Shown: positions 41,116-50,495, numbered from the stretch's first letter. The stretch is 64,000 bases of DNA from Occultella gossypii (GCF_019947135.1 NZ_JAGSHT010000021.1:1-64000), one strand, 5' to 3'. Notes: a model not told the origin generated them from the sequence alone. Made by a program: numbers and translations.

Positions 41116-41993
41116 TGTCCGCCCTCACCGATTTCACCGCGCTCGCGTGGGCCCTGCTCGTGGTCGGCGCGCTCATCGTCGGGCTGTCCAAGGCGGCGCT
41201 GCCCGGCGCGAACACGATCACCATCGCCATCTTCGCGGCGCTGCTCCCGGCGCGGGAGTCGACGGCGGTGCTCCTGATCCTGCTCATCGTCGGGGACGTC
41301 TTCGCCGTCTGGGCCTACCGCAAACACGCCGACTGGCCCACGTTGCGGCGTCTCGTGCCCACGGTGCTGGTGGGCGTCGCGCTGGGCGTCGTGTTCCTCG
41401 CGCTCGCCGACGACGCCTGGGTGCGGCGCGTCATCGCGGTCATCCTGCTGCTCGTGATCGGTGTGACGCTGTTGCGCCGGGCCGTGGGGCGGCGCGCGGA
41501 GATCCGGGCCGCGGCGCTGTCCGCGACGTCGGATGCCGAGCTGGTCGCGGCGGGCGGCGAGGCGGCGTCGGGCGGCGAGGTCGACGGCGCCGGAGGGCAG
41601 GTGGCACCCCAGCCATCCGTAGCGGGCTCCAGACAGCTGGCCCGCCGCGTCCAGACGGGCATCTACGGCACGCTCGGCGGGTTCACCACGATGGTGGCCA
41701 ACGCGGGCGGCCCGGTGATGAGCATGTACTTCATCGCGTCCCGGTTCTCGGTCAAGCGGTTCCTCGGCACATCCGCGTGGTTCTTCGCGATCGTGAACGT
41801 GACGAAGGTGCCGTTCCAGGCGGGGCTCGGGTTGATCACGGTCCCTGGCCTGCTGCTCAACCTGGTACTGATCCCCGCCGTGATCGCCGGCGCGTTCTTC
41901 GGCAGGTGGCTCGCACCCCGGATCGACCAGGCGTTGTTCGAGCGGCTCGTCATCGTCCTCACCGTGGTGGGCGCCCTCTACCTGCTCATCTGA
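41115..41993 (+). CDS. TSUP-family (TauE/SafE) anion permease
   Basis: The 292-residue protein has eight hydrophobic segments in two halves. GLSKAALPGANTI in the first and GFTTMVANAGGPVMSMYF in the second are the paired TSUP signatures. A long Ala/Gly/Glu-rich linker of about 50 residues lies between them. The family moves sulfite, sulfoacetate or related organosulfur anions. Coupling to the Gfo/Idh/MocA gene is by TGATG overlap. Whether substrates are linked is unknown. Confidence 0.9.
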   Translation: MSALTDFTALAWALLVVGALIVGLSKAALPGANTITIAIFAALLPARESTAVLLILLIVGDVFAVWAYRKHADWPTLRRLVPTVLVGVALGVVFLALADDAWVRRVIAVILLLVIGVTLLRRAVGRRAEIRAAALSATSDAELVAAGGEAASGGEVDGAGGQVAPQPSVAGSRQLARRVQTGIYGTLGGFTTMVANAGGPVMSMYFIASRFSVKRFLGTSAWFFAIVNVTKVPFQAGLGLITVPGLLLNLVLIPAVIAGAFFGRWLAPRIDQALFERLVIVLTVVGALYLLI

Positions 41994-42017
41994 CCCGCTG
42001 TGCGCGATGATGGCGCC

Positions 42018-42464
42018 ATGGACGATCGGGATGAGCAGGTTCGACGACGGATCCGGGCCTCGACGCTCTGGTTCGTCGCCGCGATCCTGACCGCGGCGGC
42101 GGCCCTGATCGTGTGGGCGCTCACCGTCGGGTTCCCGGTGGTCAACGACGCCCGGACCGACGCCGTGGCCGTCCAGGGGGACAGCGGCCGCGAGATCCTG
42201 GTCCGGTACACCGGTGGCAGTCCCGGCTGTGGGGACCCGCACTCCATTGAGGTCGAGGAGACCCAGACCATGGTGACCATCACGACCCACGTGGTGGCGC
42301 CGCACGGCACCCGGTTCAACTTCGACTGCGACGACGAGGCGTACCCGATGTTCCAGACGGTCCGGCTCGAGCGCCCGCTCGGGGGGCGTGCCGTCATCGA
42401 CGGTCCGACCGGTGCACCGGTCGAGGTCGCGGCGGACGTGGCGACCCTGGTTGCCGCGGACTGA
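42018..42464 (+). CDS. Membrane-anchored hypothetical protein
   Basis: The 148-residue protein has one N-terminal helix (STLWFVAAILTAAAALIVWAL) and an extracytoplasmic domain of about 100 residues. That domain holds two cysteines (SPGCGDPHS and FDCDDEA) that could form a disulfide, and the arrangement GREILVRYTGGSPGCGDP suggests a small beta-domain. No family was recognised. GATGAT lies 6 nt upstream of the ATG. GTG 42000 is an alternative start. Confidence 0.7.
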   Translation: MDDRDEQVRRRIRASTLWFVAAILTAAAALIVWALTVGFPVVNDARTDAVAVQGDSGREILVRYTGGSPGCGDPHSIEVEETQTMVTITTHVVAPHGTRFNFDCDDEAYPMFQTVRLERPLGGRAVIDGPTGAPVEVAADVATLVAAD

Positions 42465-42559
42465 ATACGGCGCGGGCAGCCGCCCGTGGGCGGGCGGGCG
42501 CGCTGAGCGGTGGGCGGCCCGGGGGGAGCGGGCCGGCCCACCGCGATCATGGGTGGCCG

Positions 42560-44641
42560 TCAGCGGCCACCGTCCTCACGTCGCCGGCGGGACAGCCCGA
42601 GGAGCGCGATCCCGAGCCCGCCCAGCAGGCTCGCAGCGAGTGCCGTGGTGCCGGCTGCAGCGCCGGTGCTGGGCAGCTGCGGAGTGGCCGGGTCGAGGGG
42701 CGCGTTCAGCCGTGCGGGTGGCACCGGCTGCCCGACGAGCAGCACCGGCACGGTCGCCGCGGGCACGATCGGGTCCGGCACGGTCGCCGCGGGCACGATC
42801 GGGTCCGGCACGGTCGCCGCGGGCACGATCGGGTCCGGCACGGTCGCCGCGGGCACGATCGGGTCCGGCACGGTCGGTTCCGGCAGGATCGGCTCGATCT
42901 CCAGCTCGCACGGGATGTCCGTGAGCTCGAACTCGAACGTCGCCACCTGGGCGGGCACATCGAGCGCAACGAACTGGGTCGTTGCGGCGAGGGTCGGTGC
43001 CGACGCGAACTCGTTCAGCGTCCAGCCCGCCGGCAGCTCCGCCGGGAGCAGGTAGCCGGGCTGCGCGACCGCGTTCAGGAACCGGCCGTCCTGCAGCCAG
43101 ACATCCAGGCCCACACCCGCGGTCCACTCCACCGCATCGTTCGCGGTGGCGCAGTGATCAACCACGCCGGGCTCCGGGAAGGTGACCGGCATCGACTCCA
43201 GCGGAGTCGCGCAGTCCTCAAACTCGACCTCGGCGATCGTGACGGTCGTCTCGGCCTTTCCGGAGGTACTCAGCTGCCAGCCGTCCGGGACCTCGGTGAT
43301 GCTGTAGTGCCCGGCCGCGGTCGCGATCACGCTGTACGTGCCGGGAGCCAGGTCGGAGAGGTTCTCCGGCTTTCCGGCAAGGGCACCGTCGACCAGGTGG
43401 TGCACCACGTACTCGACGTGATCCGCACCGGGCAGGGAGATTGCGCCGGTGGTCGCGCAGGTCGCCTGGGTCACCACGAGCGGCGCGACGGCCACGCCGC
43501 ACTCCTCCGCCGTCACCTCGTGCCGCGTCTTGCCCACCCAGGTCCACGAGCCGGGCTGGCCGAGGACCCACGAGTCGCCGGAGAGGACGTAGTCGGTGGG
43601 GCGCTCGTACTCGTCGATCCAGATCCAGCCGAGGTCGCAGCGCACGGTGGTCTTGAACCGGGTCTCCACCAACGGTTCCGGCTGGCACTCGACGTTGTTC
43701 TGGGTGCGCGTGTGCGTGGTGCGGAAGCCATCGGGGAACGTGTAACCCTCGGCCGGCACCACGTTGATCGAGACCTTGCCGTTCAGCGTCGTGTGGTCGA
43801 ACACGTAGTAGGTGTACTCGACGGTGCTGGTGTAGACCCAGTACCCGTTGTCCACGCCGCACTCGTCGACCCACTGCGGCAGGGCCGGGGTGATGACGGT
43901 GAGCTCGGGCACCTCGGGCACCTCGGGCACCTCGGGTACCTCGGGGCCTTCGGGCTGCGGGCAGGCACTCACGTCCGGCTCGCCCTGCTGCCCACCCCCG
44001 GTACGCGTGTCCCAGCCGATCACGATGGACCGGTTGTGCGCGTCAGCGAATCGCAGTCCCACCACGTCATCGGGGTAGGCCAGGCCGGACGGCCAGTCGG
44101 AGATCGAGCTGATACTGACGCTGAGCGGGTTGTTGCCCGTCTGGAGTCGCTCGTCCACGCCGGGCGTGCCCACGTACTTGCACACGAACACCTTGCGGAC
44201 CGCGTCCTGGGTCATCGCCGTTGCGGTCGCGGCCGGTGTTGCCGGTGCGACTTGCTCCGGTGCTGCCGGCCGGGGCGCACTCTCGATTGCGGGCTCAGTG
44301 GCAGGGTCGGGCACGGACTCGCTCGCGGACCCGGCGGCCGGCGCCGGGGCAACGTCGGCGACCGGGTCGGCCGCGGACTGCGCGATCGGGTCGGCCTCGG
44401 GCGCCACGGCTGCGGGCTCGACCACGGTCGCTTCGACGTCGGGAATCGCCGTCGGCTCAGCGGCCTGCTCGGGTGCGGTGGGCTCGGCGGCCGCGGCGTC
44501 GACGACCTGCGCCTCGATGACGGCGGCGCCGCCGTCGTCGAGGGCGTCGGCGAAAGCTGGTGCGGAGGCCGCGGTCAGCACTCCCAGGCCGAGTGCCAGA
44601 GCGGCGAGGGTCGCGACGGACCCTCTGATTATGGTTCTCAT
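42560..44641 (-). CDS. LPXTG-anchored surface protein, Pro-rich wall-spanning repeat
   Basis: The 693-residue protein starts at ATG 44641, preceded by GGGGGATCG. Order: signal peptide (MRTIIRGSVATLAALALGLG to AFA); an acidic Ala/Glu/Pro region; an extracellular domain from about 160 (RKVFVCKYVGTPGVDERLQTG, broken after the first part by beta-rich sequence); a PEVPEVPEVPE linker; two or three Trp/Tyr/Cys-rich beta domains (YWVYTSTVEYTYYV, WIWIDEYERPTDYVL); four copies of TVPDPIVPAA; then LPSTG, a hydrophobic helix and RRRRE. The KYVGTPGxxERLQTG segment is common in actinobacterial wall proteins. It should be sortase-linked with the Pro-rich repeat spanning the wall. Adhesion is a guess. Confidence 0.9.
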   Translation of the reverse strand: MRTIIRGSVATLAALALGLGVLTAASAPAFADALDDGGAAVIEAQVVDAAAAEPTAPEQAAEPTAIPDVEATVVEPAAVAPEADPIAQSAADPVADVAPAPAAGSASESVPDPATEPAIESAPRPAAPEQVAPATPAATATAMTQDAVRKVFVCKYVGTPGVDERLQTGNNPLSVSISSISDWPSGLAYPDDVVGLRFADAHNRSIVIGWDTRTGGGQQGEPDVSACPQPEGPEVPEVPEVPEVPELTVITPALPQWVDECGVDNGYWVYTSTVEYTYYVFDHTTLNGKVSINVVPAEGYTFPDGFRTTHTRTQNNVECQPEPLVETRFKTTVRCDLGWIWIDEYERPTDYVLSGDSWVLGQPGSWTWVGKTRHEVTAEECGVAVAPLVVTQATCATTGAISLPGADHVEYVVHHLVDGALAGKPENLSDLAPGTYSVIATAAGHYSITEVPDGWQLSTSGKAETTVTIAEVEFEDCATPLESMPVTFPEPGVVDHCATANDAVEWTAGVGLDVWLQDGRFLNAVAQPGYLLPAELPAGWTLNEFASAPTLAATTQFVALDVPAQVATFEFELTDIPCELEIEPILPEPTVPDPIVPAATVPDPIVPAATVPDPIVPAATVPDPIVPAATVPVLLVGQPVPPARLNAPLDPATPQLPSTGAAAGTTALAASLLGGLGIALLGLSRRRREDGGR
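42751..42870. repeat. Four perfect 30-bp tandem repeats
   Basis: Identical 30-bp units start at 42751, 42781, 42811 and 42841, encoding the TVPDPIVPAA units of the surface protein. A fifth unit after 42871 is diverged. Perfect identity implies very recent expansion and likely length variation between strains. Confidence 0.95.
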
Positions 44642-44923
44642 GATCGATCCCCCGTGTTGCGGTTGGATGTGCGGTTCTGAGCTGCCACCGGCGCATGGTG
44701 TGAACGAGTGCTGCGCGGCGGGGCGAGCCCAGATCAACACGACCCCGACGCGCCGGGGAGCGTCCGGCGTGGTGATCGTCTGGTGATTCAGAACGGCGGA
44801 ATTCCGCGGCTGAGGGCGGGGGTGAGGGGGTGAAGGGTGAGTCTCGTCCTCACTTCACCCGGTCGCGTCGGCAGCGTCAGGGCCGGGAACCTGCCGAGTC
44901 CGAGGGGCGCGCCGGCCGGCAGA

Positions 44924-45030
44924 GGGTGAGGCGCAAACCCCGTGAGCGCGGGCGGCCCCGGAAGGGGTGAGATGTCGCGGCACAGGGTGAGAAGGCGTCG
45001 CGCAGGGGTGAGCAGGCACCGCGCAGGGCC
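44924..45030. repeat. Degenerate 20-21 bp tandem repeat with GGGTGAG core
   Basis: GGGTGAG occurs at 44924, 44965, 44985 and 45006, with a weaker match (CCGTGAG) near 44940, so the phase is about 20.5 bp. Around it the units align as CAGGGGTGAG followed by GC-rich sequence ending in CGCG. Two helical turns per unit would place all cores on one face of the DNA. Confidence 0.6.
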
Positions 45031-45033
45031 GGA

Positions 45034-45165
45034 GATGCCCGCTGGGATGAGTGCGCCGCCCAGATGCTCGAGCAGGCCGACGTCGCCGGTCACGCCCTGC
45101 ACGTCCTCGGCATCACGCCCGGGTCGGCCGCGTTCATCGGCTTGCCGTTCAGAGCGCGCGAGTGA
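45034..45165 (+). pseudogene. Possible orphan 3' gene fragment
   Basis: In one plus-strand frame the region reads DARWDECAAQMLEQADVAGH and continues with ALHVLGITPGSAAFIGLPF up to a TGA at 45163. The composition is protein-like with balanced helices, unlike random high-GC frames. Upstream the frame dissolves into the GGGTGAG repeats, and there is no good start other than ATG 45064, which would give 33 residues. It may be the remnant of a deleted gene. Confidence 0.35.
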
Positions 45166-45221
45166 GCGGTCCCGCGGGCCGGGGCCGAACGGCGCCCAAC
45201 CCCCCGCGTTAGGGTGGCCCG

Positions 45222-45857
45222 GTGACCGATCCCCGCCGTGGCCCGCTGCGCCTGCTGCGCGCGGCCGTGGTGTCGGTGAGCGTGCTCGGCCTCGCCCTCG
45301 GCGCGCACCTGTCCGCCGGCGGGACGCTCGGCGACCCGCTCGTGGTGGCCGCCGCCGGGGCCTTCACGATGCTGATCGCGATACTCGTCTGCGGCAGCCG
45401 CCTGAACGCCGTCACGGTGCTGGCGTTGCTCGGCGCCGGCCAGCTCGGCCTGCACCACGTGTTCACCGCCACGGCCGGCCTCGGCGCGACCGCGGGCTGC
45501 TCGACTGGTACCGCGGCCGCCGGCCACGCCCACGGCGCGGCCCTCTCCGAGTCCGTGCAGCACTGCGTCACCCCCGCGGGCGACGGGCATGCACTCACCG
45601 CCGCCATGCTCGGCGCGCACGTGTTCGCGACCGTCCTCAATGCCGCCCTGCTCTGGCGTGGCGACCGTGCCCTGTTCGCCCTCTGGACCTGGTGGGCGCC
45701 GCTGCTGGCCGTGCTCTTCGAGCGCACGCTCCCGGCCGTCGAGGCGAACCGGCGGCCGCACCGCATCGCTGCCCTGCCCCGCCGTGCCCGTCCCCGGATC
45801 GCGTGGCTGGACCTGGCTCCGCGGCGGGGACCACCGCTGCTCGGCGCCACCGCCTGA
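45222..45857 (+). CDS. His-rich membrane protein, probable copper-associated
   Basis: The 211-residue protein has four hydrophobic segments and, between the third and fourth, an exposed loop with GLHHVFT, CST, GHAHGA, HC and GDGHA, which is typical of metal-binding. It lies 109 bp upstream of a CopC gene in the same direction. It is most likely a partner in copper handling at the membrane. GTG 45222 has TAGGGT 6 nt upstream. Confidence 0.78.
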   Translation: MTDPRRGPLRLLRAAVVSVSVLGLALGAHLSAGGTLGDPLVVAAAGAFTMLIAILVCGSRLNAVTVLALLGAGQLGLHHVFTATAGLGATAGCSTGTAAAGHAHGAALSESVQHCVTPAGDGHALTAAMLGAHVFATVLNAALLWRGDRALFALWTWWAPLLAVLFERTLPAVEANRRPHRIAALPRRARPRIAWLDLAPRRGPPLLGATA

Positions 45858-45966
45858 GCCCGGCACGCAGTTGCGCAAGGGACCTCGGGCCGGTGACGCG
45901 ACCCCAGCGATCCTGCCCGGCGCGCCAGCGCCCGGGCACCGCCACCCAGCCCTGTGAGGTTCTCGC

Positions 45967-46587
45967 ATGTCCCCATCCCCACGCGCACTGAACCTGCGCA
46001 CCCTGGCGATCTCCGCCGTCGCCCTGTTCCTCGGCCTGACCATCCACGCGAGTGCCGCCCAGGCGCACGACGTGCTGCTCTCCTCCGCCCCCGCGGAGGG
46101 CGAGACCCTGTCCGCCGCACCCACCGAGATCCGCCTGACCTTCAACAACGAGATCCTCGATCTCAGCGCCGCGATCGTCCTGACCGACGCCGAGGGCACC
46201 GTGCTCACCGAGGAGCCGCCGGTGGTGGACGGCGCCGAGGTGGCACTGCCACTACCCGACGGCGTACCGGCCGGGGTCTGGACGGTCACCTGGCGGGTCG
46301 TGTCCTCGGACGGTCATCCGATCTCCGGAACGTACGAGTTCACGGTGGACGCGCCCGTGGTGACCACCGTCGATCCGACCGAGCCCGCGGAGCCGACGGA
46401 GCCCACCGAGGCCGACACCACCGACGCCGGGACCAGTGAGCCCGAGCCGTCGGACAGCGCCTCCGCCGTGGACGCAGGCGATGACGGGTCCGGGCCCGGC
46501 GCGGGCAGCATCGTCGCGTTCGTGGTGGTCGCGATCGCGGTCGTGGGTGCGGTTGTCGCGGTGATCGTGCGCCGCAGCCGTTCCTGA
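45967..46587 (+). CDS. copC: CopC-domain copper resistance protein with C-terminal membrane anchor
   Basis: The 206-residue protein has a signal peptide ending SAAQA|H, so that His becomes the mature N-terminus, the ligand of the Cu(II) site of CopC proteins. The beta-sandwich follows (SSAPAEGETLSAAPTEIRL, then WRVVSSDGHPISGTYEFTV), with the DGH ligand motif. A Thr/Glu/Pro/Asp linker leads to a C-terminal helix and RRSRS, so the domain is tethered outside. No CopD is fused or adjacent; the His-rich membrane protein upstream may serve instead. Confidence 0.92.
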   Translation: MSPSPRALNLRTLAISAVALFLGLTIHASAAQAHDVLLSSAPAEGETLSAAPTEIRLTFNNEILDLSAAIVLTDAEGTVLTEEPPVVDGAEVALPLPDGVPAGVWTVTWRVVSSDGHPISGTYEFTVDAPVVTTVDPTEPAEPTEPTEADTTDAGTSEPEPSDSASAVDAGDDGSGPGAGSIVAFVVVAIAVVGAVVAVIVRRSRS

Positions 46588-46646
46588 TCCCGTCCTGGGG
46601 CGCCGCCGGCCCGGTCCGCGCGGGCGGGGCGGCGTAGCCTGGGTGG

Positions 46647-47006
46647 ATGTCACCCTGGCTCGTCGCCCTGCTCGGCCTGGTGGCGCTCGCCGTCGGGATC
46701 GAGGCGGTGCTGCGAGCCGAGCGACGCCCGCGTGAGTCCCGCGGCCACGGCAGCGGTGGCGGTACCTTCGGCATCATCGACGAGGTCTTCGCCCCCACTC
46801 GGCACGAGGCGCTGCAGGAACTGGAGCGGCAGCGCGAGATGCTGGCCCCGGCGCCGACGCCCGGTGACCCGCCGTGGGGCACGTTCGTGTACGGCGAGGA
46901 CGGTGCCATCGTGGCCGTGGAGCTCACCGACGCCGCCGCGCCCGCGGGCGCTGCGCCCGCAGCCGACGCCGGCACGGCCGGCCGGAGCGATATCCACGAC
47001 GGCTGA
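46647..47006 (+). CDS. Small membrane-anchored protein (DUF6191-like)
   Basis: The 119-residue protein has one N-terminal helix (WLVALLGLVALAVGIEAVL) and then a basic, Gly-rich, cytoplasmic part with FGIIDEVFAPTRHEALQELERQREM, broken by one turn, matching the DUF6191 pattern. TAGCCT lies 6 nt before the ATG. It stands just upstream of recC, which has its own promoter box. Confidence 0.7.
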   Translation: MSPWLVALLGLVALAVGIEAVLRAERRPRESRGHGSGGGTFGIIDEVFAPTRHEALQELERQREMLAPAPTPGDPPWGTFVYGEDGAIVAVELTDAAAPAGAAPAADAGTAGRSDIHDG

Positions 47007-47027
47007 GCAGGTGTCCGACGCCGCGGA

Positions 47028-47033
47028 TAGGGT
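47028..47033 (+). promoter_or_regulatory. -10 box of the recCBD operon
   Basis: TAGGGT lies 6 nt before the GTG start of recC, with no Shine-Dalgarno between, which indicates a leaderless transcript. No SOS (LexA) box is visible nearby. Confidence 0.5.
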
Positions 47034-47039
47034 CACGGC

Positions 47040-50000
47040 GTGACCTTGTTCCTGCACCGCGCGGCGGCTACGGGCGCCCTGGCCGACGGGCTCGCCGAGC
47101 TCCTGGCGACCCCACTGGCCGACCCGTTCGCGCAGGAGGTCGTCGCCGTGCCCGCCAGGGGCGTCGAGCGGTGGCTCGCGCAGCGACTGTCCCACCGCCT
47201 GGGCGCCGGTGCCCGCGGTGGTGACGGCGTCTGCGCGGGCGTGCGGTTCCTCAACCCGCACTCGCTGGTCTCGCTGGTGCTCGGTATCGAACGCGACGAC
47301 CCGTGGCATCCGGACCAGCTCGCCTGGACCGTCCTGCAGGCCATCGACGAGTCCCTGTACGAGCCCTGGGCCGGCGCCCTCGCCACCCACCTCGGTGCCG
47401 ACGACGCGCTGGACGAGACGGAGCAGGGCCTACGCCGGGGCCGCCGGTATGCCGTGGCCCGCCGGCTCGCCGGCCTCTTCTCCGGATACGCCCTGCAGCG
47501 CCCCGCGATCGTGACCGACTGGCGCACGGGCGGCGGCGGTGACGGTCTCGGCGGCACCCTCGCCGAGGACCTGGCCTGGCAGCCCTTCCTGTGGCGGGCC
47601 GTTCTCGAGCTCGTCGATGCGCCGCCACCGGACGTGCGCCACGCCGAGGTCGTTGCCGCGGTGCGCTCCGGCGGCGCGGACCTGGAGCTGCCCGGACGGC
47701 TGTCCTTGTTCGGACACACCCGGATCGCCGCCAGCGAGGTCGAGGTCCTGGGCGCGCTCGCCGAGCACCGGGACGTGCACCTCTGGCTGCCCCAGGCGTC
47801 GCCGGCCGCCTGGGACGCACTCCGGGACATCGTCTCGGCGGGTCTCACGCCCCGGATCGAGGACGCCTCGGTCGATCACATCCAGCACCCGCTGCTCGCC
47901 TCGCTGGGCCGGGACGCGCGCGAGCTGCAACGCACGTTGGCGACCGCGCCCACGGTCGACGCACTGCTTCCCGACGGCGGCGACGCGCCTTCCGAGTCCG
48001 CCTCGCTGCTGCGGTGGCTGCAGCAGGACCTCCAGGCGGATCACGTCCCCACGGCCGCGGAGCGCGCCGCGCGGGTGATCCCAGCCGACGACGCCTCCGT
48101 CCAGATCCATGCCTGCCACGGCCGCGGCCGCCAGATCCAGGTGCTCCGGGACGTCCTCGCCGGACTGCTCCAGGACCACCCCGACCTCGAGCCCCGCGAC
48201 ATCCTGGTGATGTGCCCGGACATCGACGCCTACGCGCCCCTCGTGCACGCCGGGTTCGGACTCGGCGAGGTGGTCCGTACGGCGGGGGAGGACGAGGCGG
48301 GGCACCCGGCCCACCGGTTGCGCGTCATGCTCGCGGACCGGGCGCCCGGGACCACGAACCCATTGCTGGCCCTTGCCGCGCGCCTGGTGGAACTGGCCGG
48401 CGGGCGACTGACCGCCGGTGAGGTCCTCGACCTGGCCCGGTCGGAGCCGGTGCGGCGCCGGTTCTCCTTCGACGACGACGACATCGACCGCATCGCGGGG
48501 TGGGTCGAGGAGGTCGCGATCCGGTGGGGTCTCGATGCCGACCACCGCGCCGCCTACCAGTTGGGCAACTTCGAACAGAACACCTGGCGAACCGGCCTCG
48601 ATCGGATCCTCACCGGCGCCGTCCTCGACGGGCAGGACACCACCTACCTCGGCCGGACGGTTGCGCTGGACGACCTCGACAGCGGGGACATCGACCTGGC
48701 CGGCCGGCTTGCCGAACTGCTCGACCGGATCGGCGCCACCCTCGGCGCGCTGCACGAGAGCCGCGCCGCCGAGGACTGGACCCGCACTCTGCGTGAGGGT
48801 GTGCTCGCGCTGGCAGATCCGGCACCTGCGGACGCCTGGCAGACGACCCAGCTCGAGCGCGAGCTCGCCCGGATCGAGGCGGCGGCCCGGCGCGGGACCG
48901 CCTCGACCGACCTCGCCCTCGCCGACGTGCACACGATGCTCGCCGAGCACCTGGCCGGCCGGGCCACCCGGTCGAGCTTCCGCACGGGCACGCTGACCGT
49001 CTGCACGATGGTGCCGATGCGGTCCGTGCCGCACCGCGTGGTCGCCCTGGTCGGCCTCGACGACGGCGTGTTTCCCCGGACCATCACGCCCGACGGCGAC
49101 GACGCCCTCTCGCGGACCCCCGTCACCGGGGAGCGGGACACCCGGGCTGAGGACCGACAGCTCCTGCTCGACGCGGTCATGGCCGCCGAGCGTGCCCTCG
49201 TCATCACCTACACCGGCGCCGACGAGCACAGCGGCGCCGAACGACCGCCGGCGGTGCCACTCGGCGAACTGATCGACGCTCTCGACGAGACCGCCACACG
49301 AGGCGACGGGGTACCACTGGTGCGGCGCCATCCGTTGCAGTCCTACGACGCGCGCAACCTCGGCGCACCTGCGGACGGGGAGGGCGCGCTGCTCCCGGAC
49401 CGCAGTCCGTTCAGTTTCGACCCCAGCGCGCTCGCCGGTGCCCGGGCCCACCTGTCCCGCCCGCTGGTGACCGGCACCGAGGCCGTGCTCGAGACTCTGG
49501 TCCCGGAGCCGCTGCCGCCGATCATGGGGCAGGACGTCGACCTTGCGAACCTGCAGCGGTTCCTCGCGCAGCCGGCTCAGGCGTTCCTACGCCAGCGACT
49601 CGGCCTGATCCTGCCCGACGAACCTGAGGAGGCGGCCGAGGGCATCCCGATCGACCTCGACGGGCTCGAGAAGTGGAAGATCGGCGACCGCATGCTCGAG
49701 GCCGTCCTCGGTGGCACCGACCTGACCCAGGCACGCCGGGAGGAACACTGGCGCGGAAGCGCACCACCGGGAGAACTCGGCAATGCCGTCCTCGCCGATG
49801 TCGCCGGCACCGTGGATGGCATCGCACGAGCCACCCTCGAGCGACGCCGAGGGCCCGCCACGGCGGTGGACATCGACCTCGAGCTCCCCGACGGACGCCG
49901 GCTCACCGGCACGATCGCAGACCTGTACGGCGCACCGGTCAGCGCGATCACGTCGACGTACTCGTCGATCAGGGCGAAGCAGCGGCTGCGCTCCTGGGTC

Positions 50001-50495
50001 ACGGCGCTCGTGCTCGCGGCCGCCGGACACGACGGTGCCACCAGCCAGGTGCTCGGTCAGCTCAAGCTGGGGCGGCGCACCTACGTCGGCCACTACACGC
50101 ATGGGCCGGTGGACCCCGCCACCGCGCTCGCGATCCTGGTCCAGCTGGTCGACCTCTACGACCGCGGGCTGGCGCAGCCGCTACCCCTCGGGGTCCAGAC
50201 CGCCAACGCGTTCGCCGAGACGTTCCGCGCCCAGGCGGGCGACGAGCGGGCCGCCATGGAGGCGGCCGAGAAGAAGTGGACGACGGTGACGGGCTGGTAC
50301 ACGAGCACCGGTGAGCAGGACGACCCCGCGTTCGTCCGTGTCTTCGGCCCACGGGCAGGCCTGTCCGACGTGGCGGGCGAACCCGGCGAGGACGAGCGCT
50401 GGCGCGCAGGGGTGGGCACCAGGTTCGGACAGTTGGCGCTCCAGCTCTGGGAGCCCATGTTCGTCCTCGAGGCCGAGACGATGGAGCGGCTATGA
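47040..50495 (+). CDS. recC: Exodeoxyribonuclease V subunit gamma (RecC)
   Basis: The 1151-residue protein opens LFLHRAAATGALADGLAELL, with RGVERWLAQRLSHRLG following, which matches RecC. Further marks are ICHACHGR-like HACHGRGRQIQVLRD, then PRDILVMCPDIDAYAPL, the late VALVGLDDGVFPR and RAKQRLRSWVTALVLAAAG. RecC is a helicase-like scaffold without an intact ATPase site; it splits the strands and, in E. coli, reads Chi. The stop overlaps the recB start (ATGA). Length is close to the E. coli protein. Whether the Chi-recognition residues are kept cannot be judged by eye. Confidence 0.94.
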   Translation: MTLFLHRAAATGALADGLAELLATPLADPFAQEVVAVPARGVERWLAQRLSHRLGAGARGGDGVCAGVRFLNPHSLVSLVLGIERDDPWHPDQLAWTVLQAIDESLYEPWAGALATHLGADDALDETEQGLRRGRRYAVARRLAGLFSGYALQRPAIVTDWRTGGGGDGLGGTLAEDLAWQPFLWRAVLELVDAPPPDVRHAEVVAAVRSGGADLELPGRLSLFGHTRIAASEVEVLGALAEHRDVHLWLPQASPAAWDALRDIVSAGLTPRIEDASVDHIQHPLLASLGRDARELQRTLATAPTVDALLPDGGDAPSESASLLRWLQQDLQADHVPTAAERAARVIPADDASVQIHACHGRGRQIQVLRDVLAGLLQDHPDLEPRDILVMCPDIDAYAPLVHAGFGLGEVVRTAGEDEAGHPAHRLRVMLADRAPGTTNPLLALAARLVELAGGRLTAGEVLDLARSEPVRRRFSFDDDDIDRIAGWVEEVAIRWGLDADHRAAYQLGNFEQNTWRTGLDRILTGAVLDGQDTTYLGRTVALDDLDSGDIDLAGRLAELLDRIGATLGALHESRAAEDWTRTLREGVLALADPAPADAWQTTQLERELARIEAAARRGTASTDLALADVHTMLAEHLAGRATRSSFRTGTLTVCTMVPMRSVPHRVVALVGLDDGVFPRTITPDGDDALSRTPVTGERDTRAEDRQLLLDAVMAAERALVITYTGADEHSGAERPPAVPLGELIDALDETATRGDGVPLVRRHPLQSYDARNLGAPADGEGALLPDRSPFSFDPSALAGARAHLSRPLVTGTEAVLETLVPEPLPPIMGQDVDLANLQRFLAQPAQAFLRQRLGLILPDEPEEAAEGIPIDLDGLEKWKIGDRMLEAVLGGTDLTQARREEHWRGSAPPGELGNAVLADVAGTVDGIARATLERRRGPATAVDIDLELPDGRRLTGTIADLYGAPVSAITSTYSSIRAKQRLRSWVTALVLAAAGHDGATSQVLGQLKLGRRTYVGHYTHGPVDPATALAILVQLVDLYDRGLAQPLPLGVQTANAFAETFRAQAGDERAAMEAAEKKWTTVTGWYTSTGEQDDPAFVRVFGPRAGLSDVAGEPGEDERWRAGVGTRFGQLALQLWEPMFVLEAETMERL

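Larger units (their letters stand above)
44642..45221. other. 580-bp intergenic region with phased repeats and an orphan reading-frame tail
   Basis: No full gene is supported. The region holds a perfect 12-bp palindrome at 44796-44807 (GCGGAATTCCGC), several GGGTGAG motifs (44820, 44835, 44924, 44965, 44985, 45006), and a short protein-like frame at 45034-45165. A TAGGGT box at 45210-45215 precedes the next gene by 6 nt. Confidence 0.55.

Noticed and set aside
44788-45102. 104-residue minus-strand open frame
   Set aside because: It is Leu/Pro/Arg-rich, lies in the GGGTGAG repeat region, and has no ribosome site or family resemblance.
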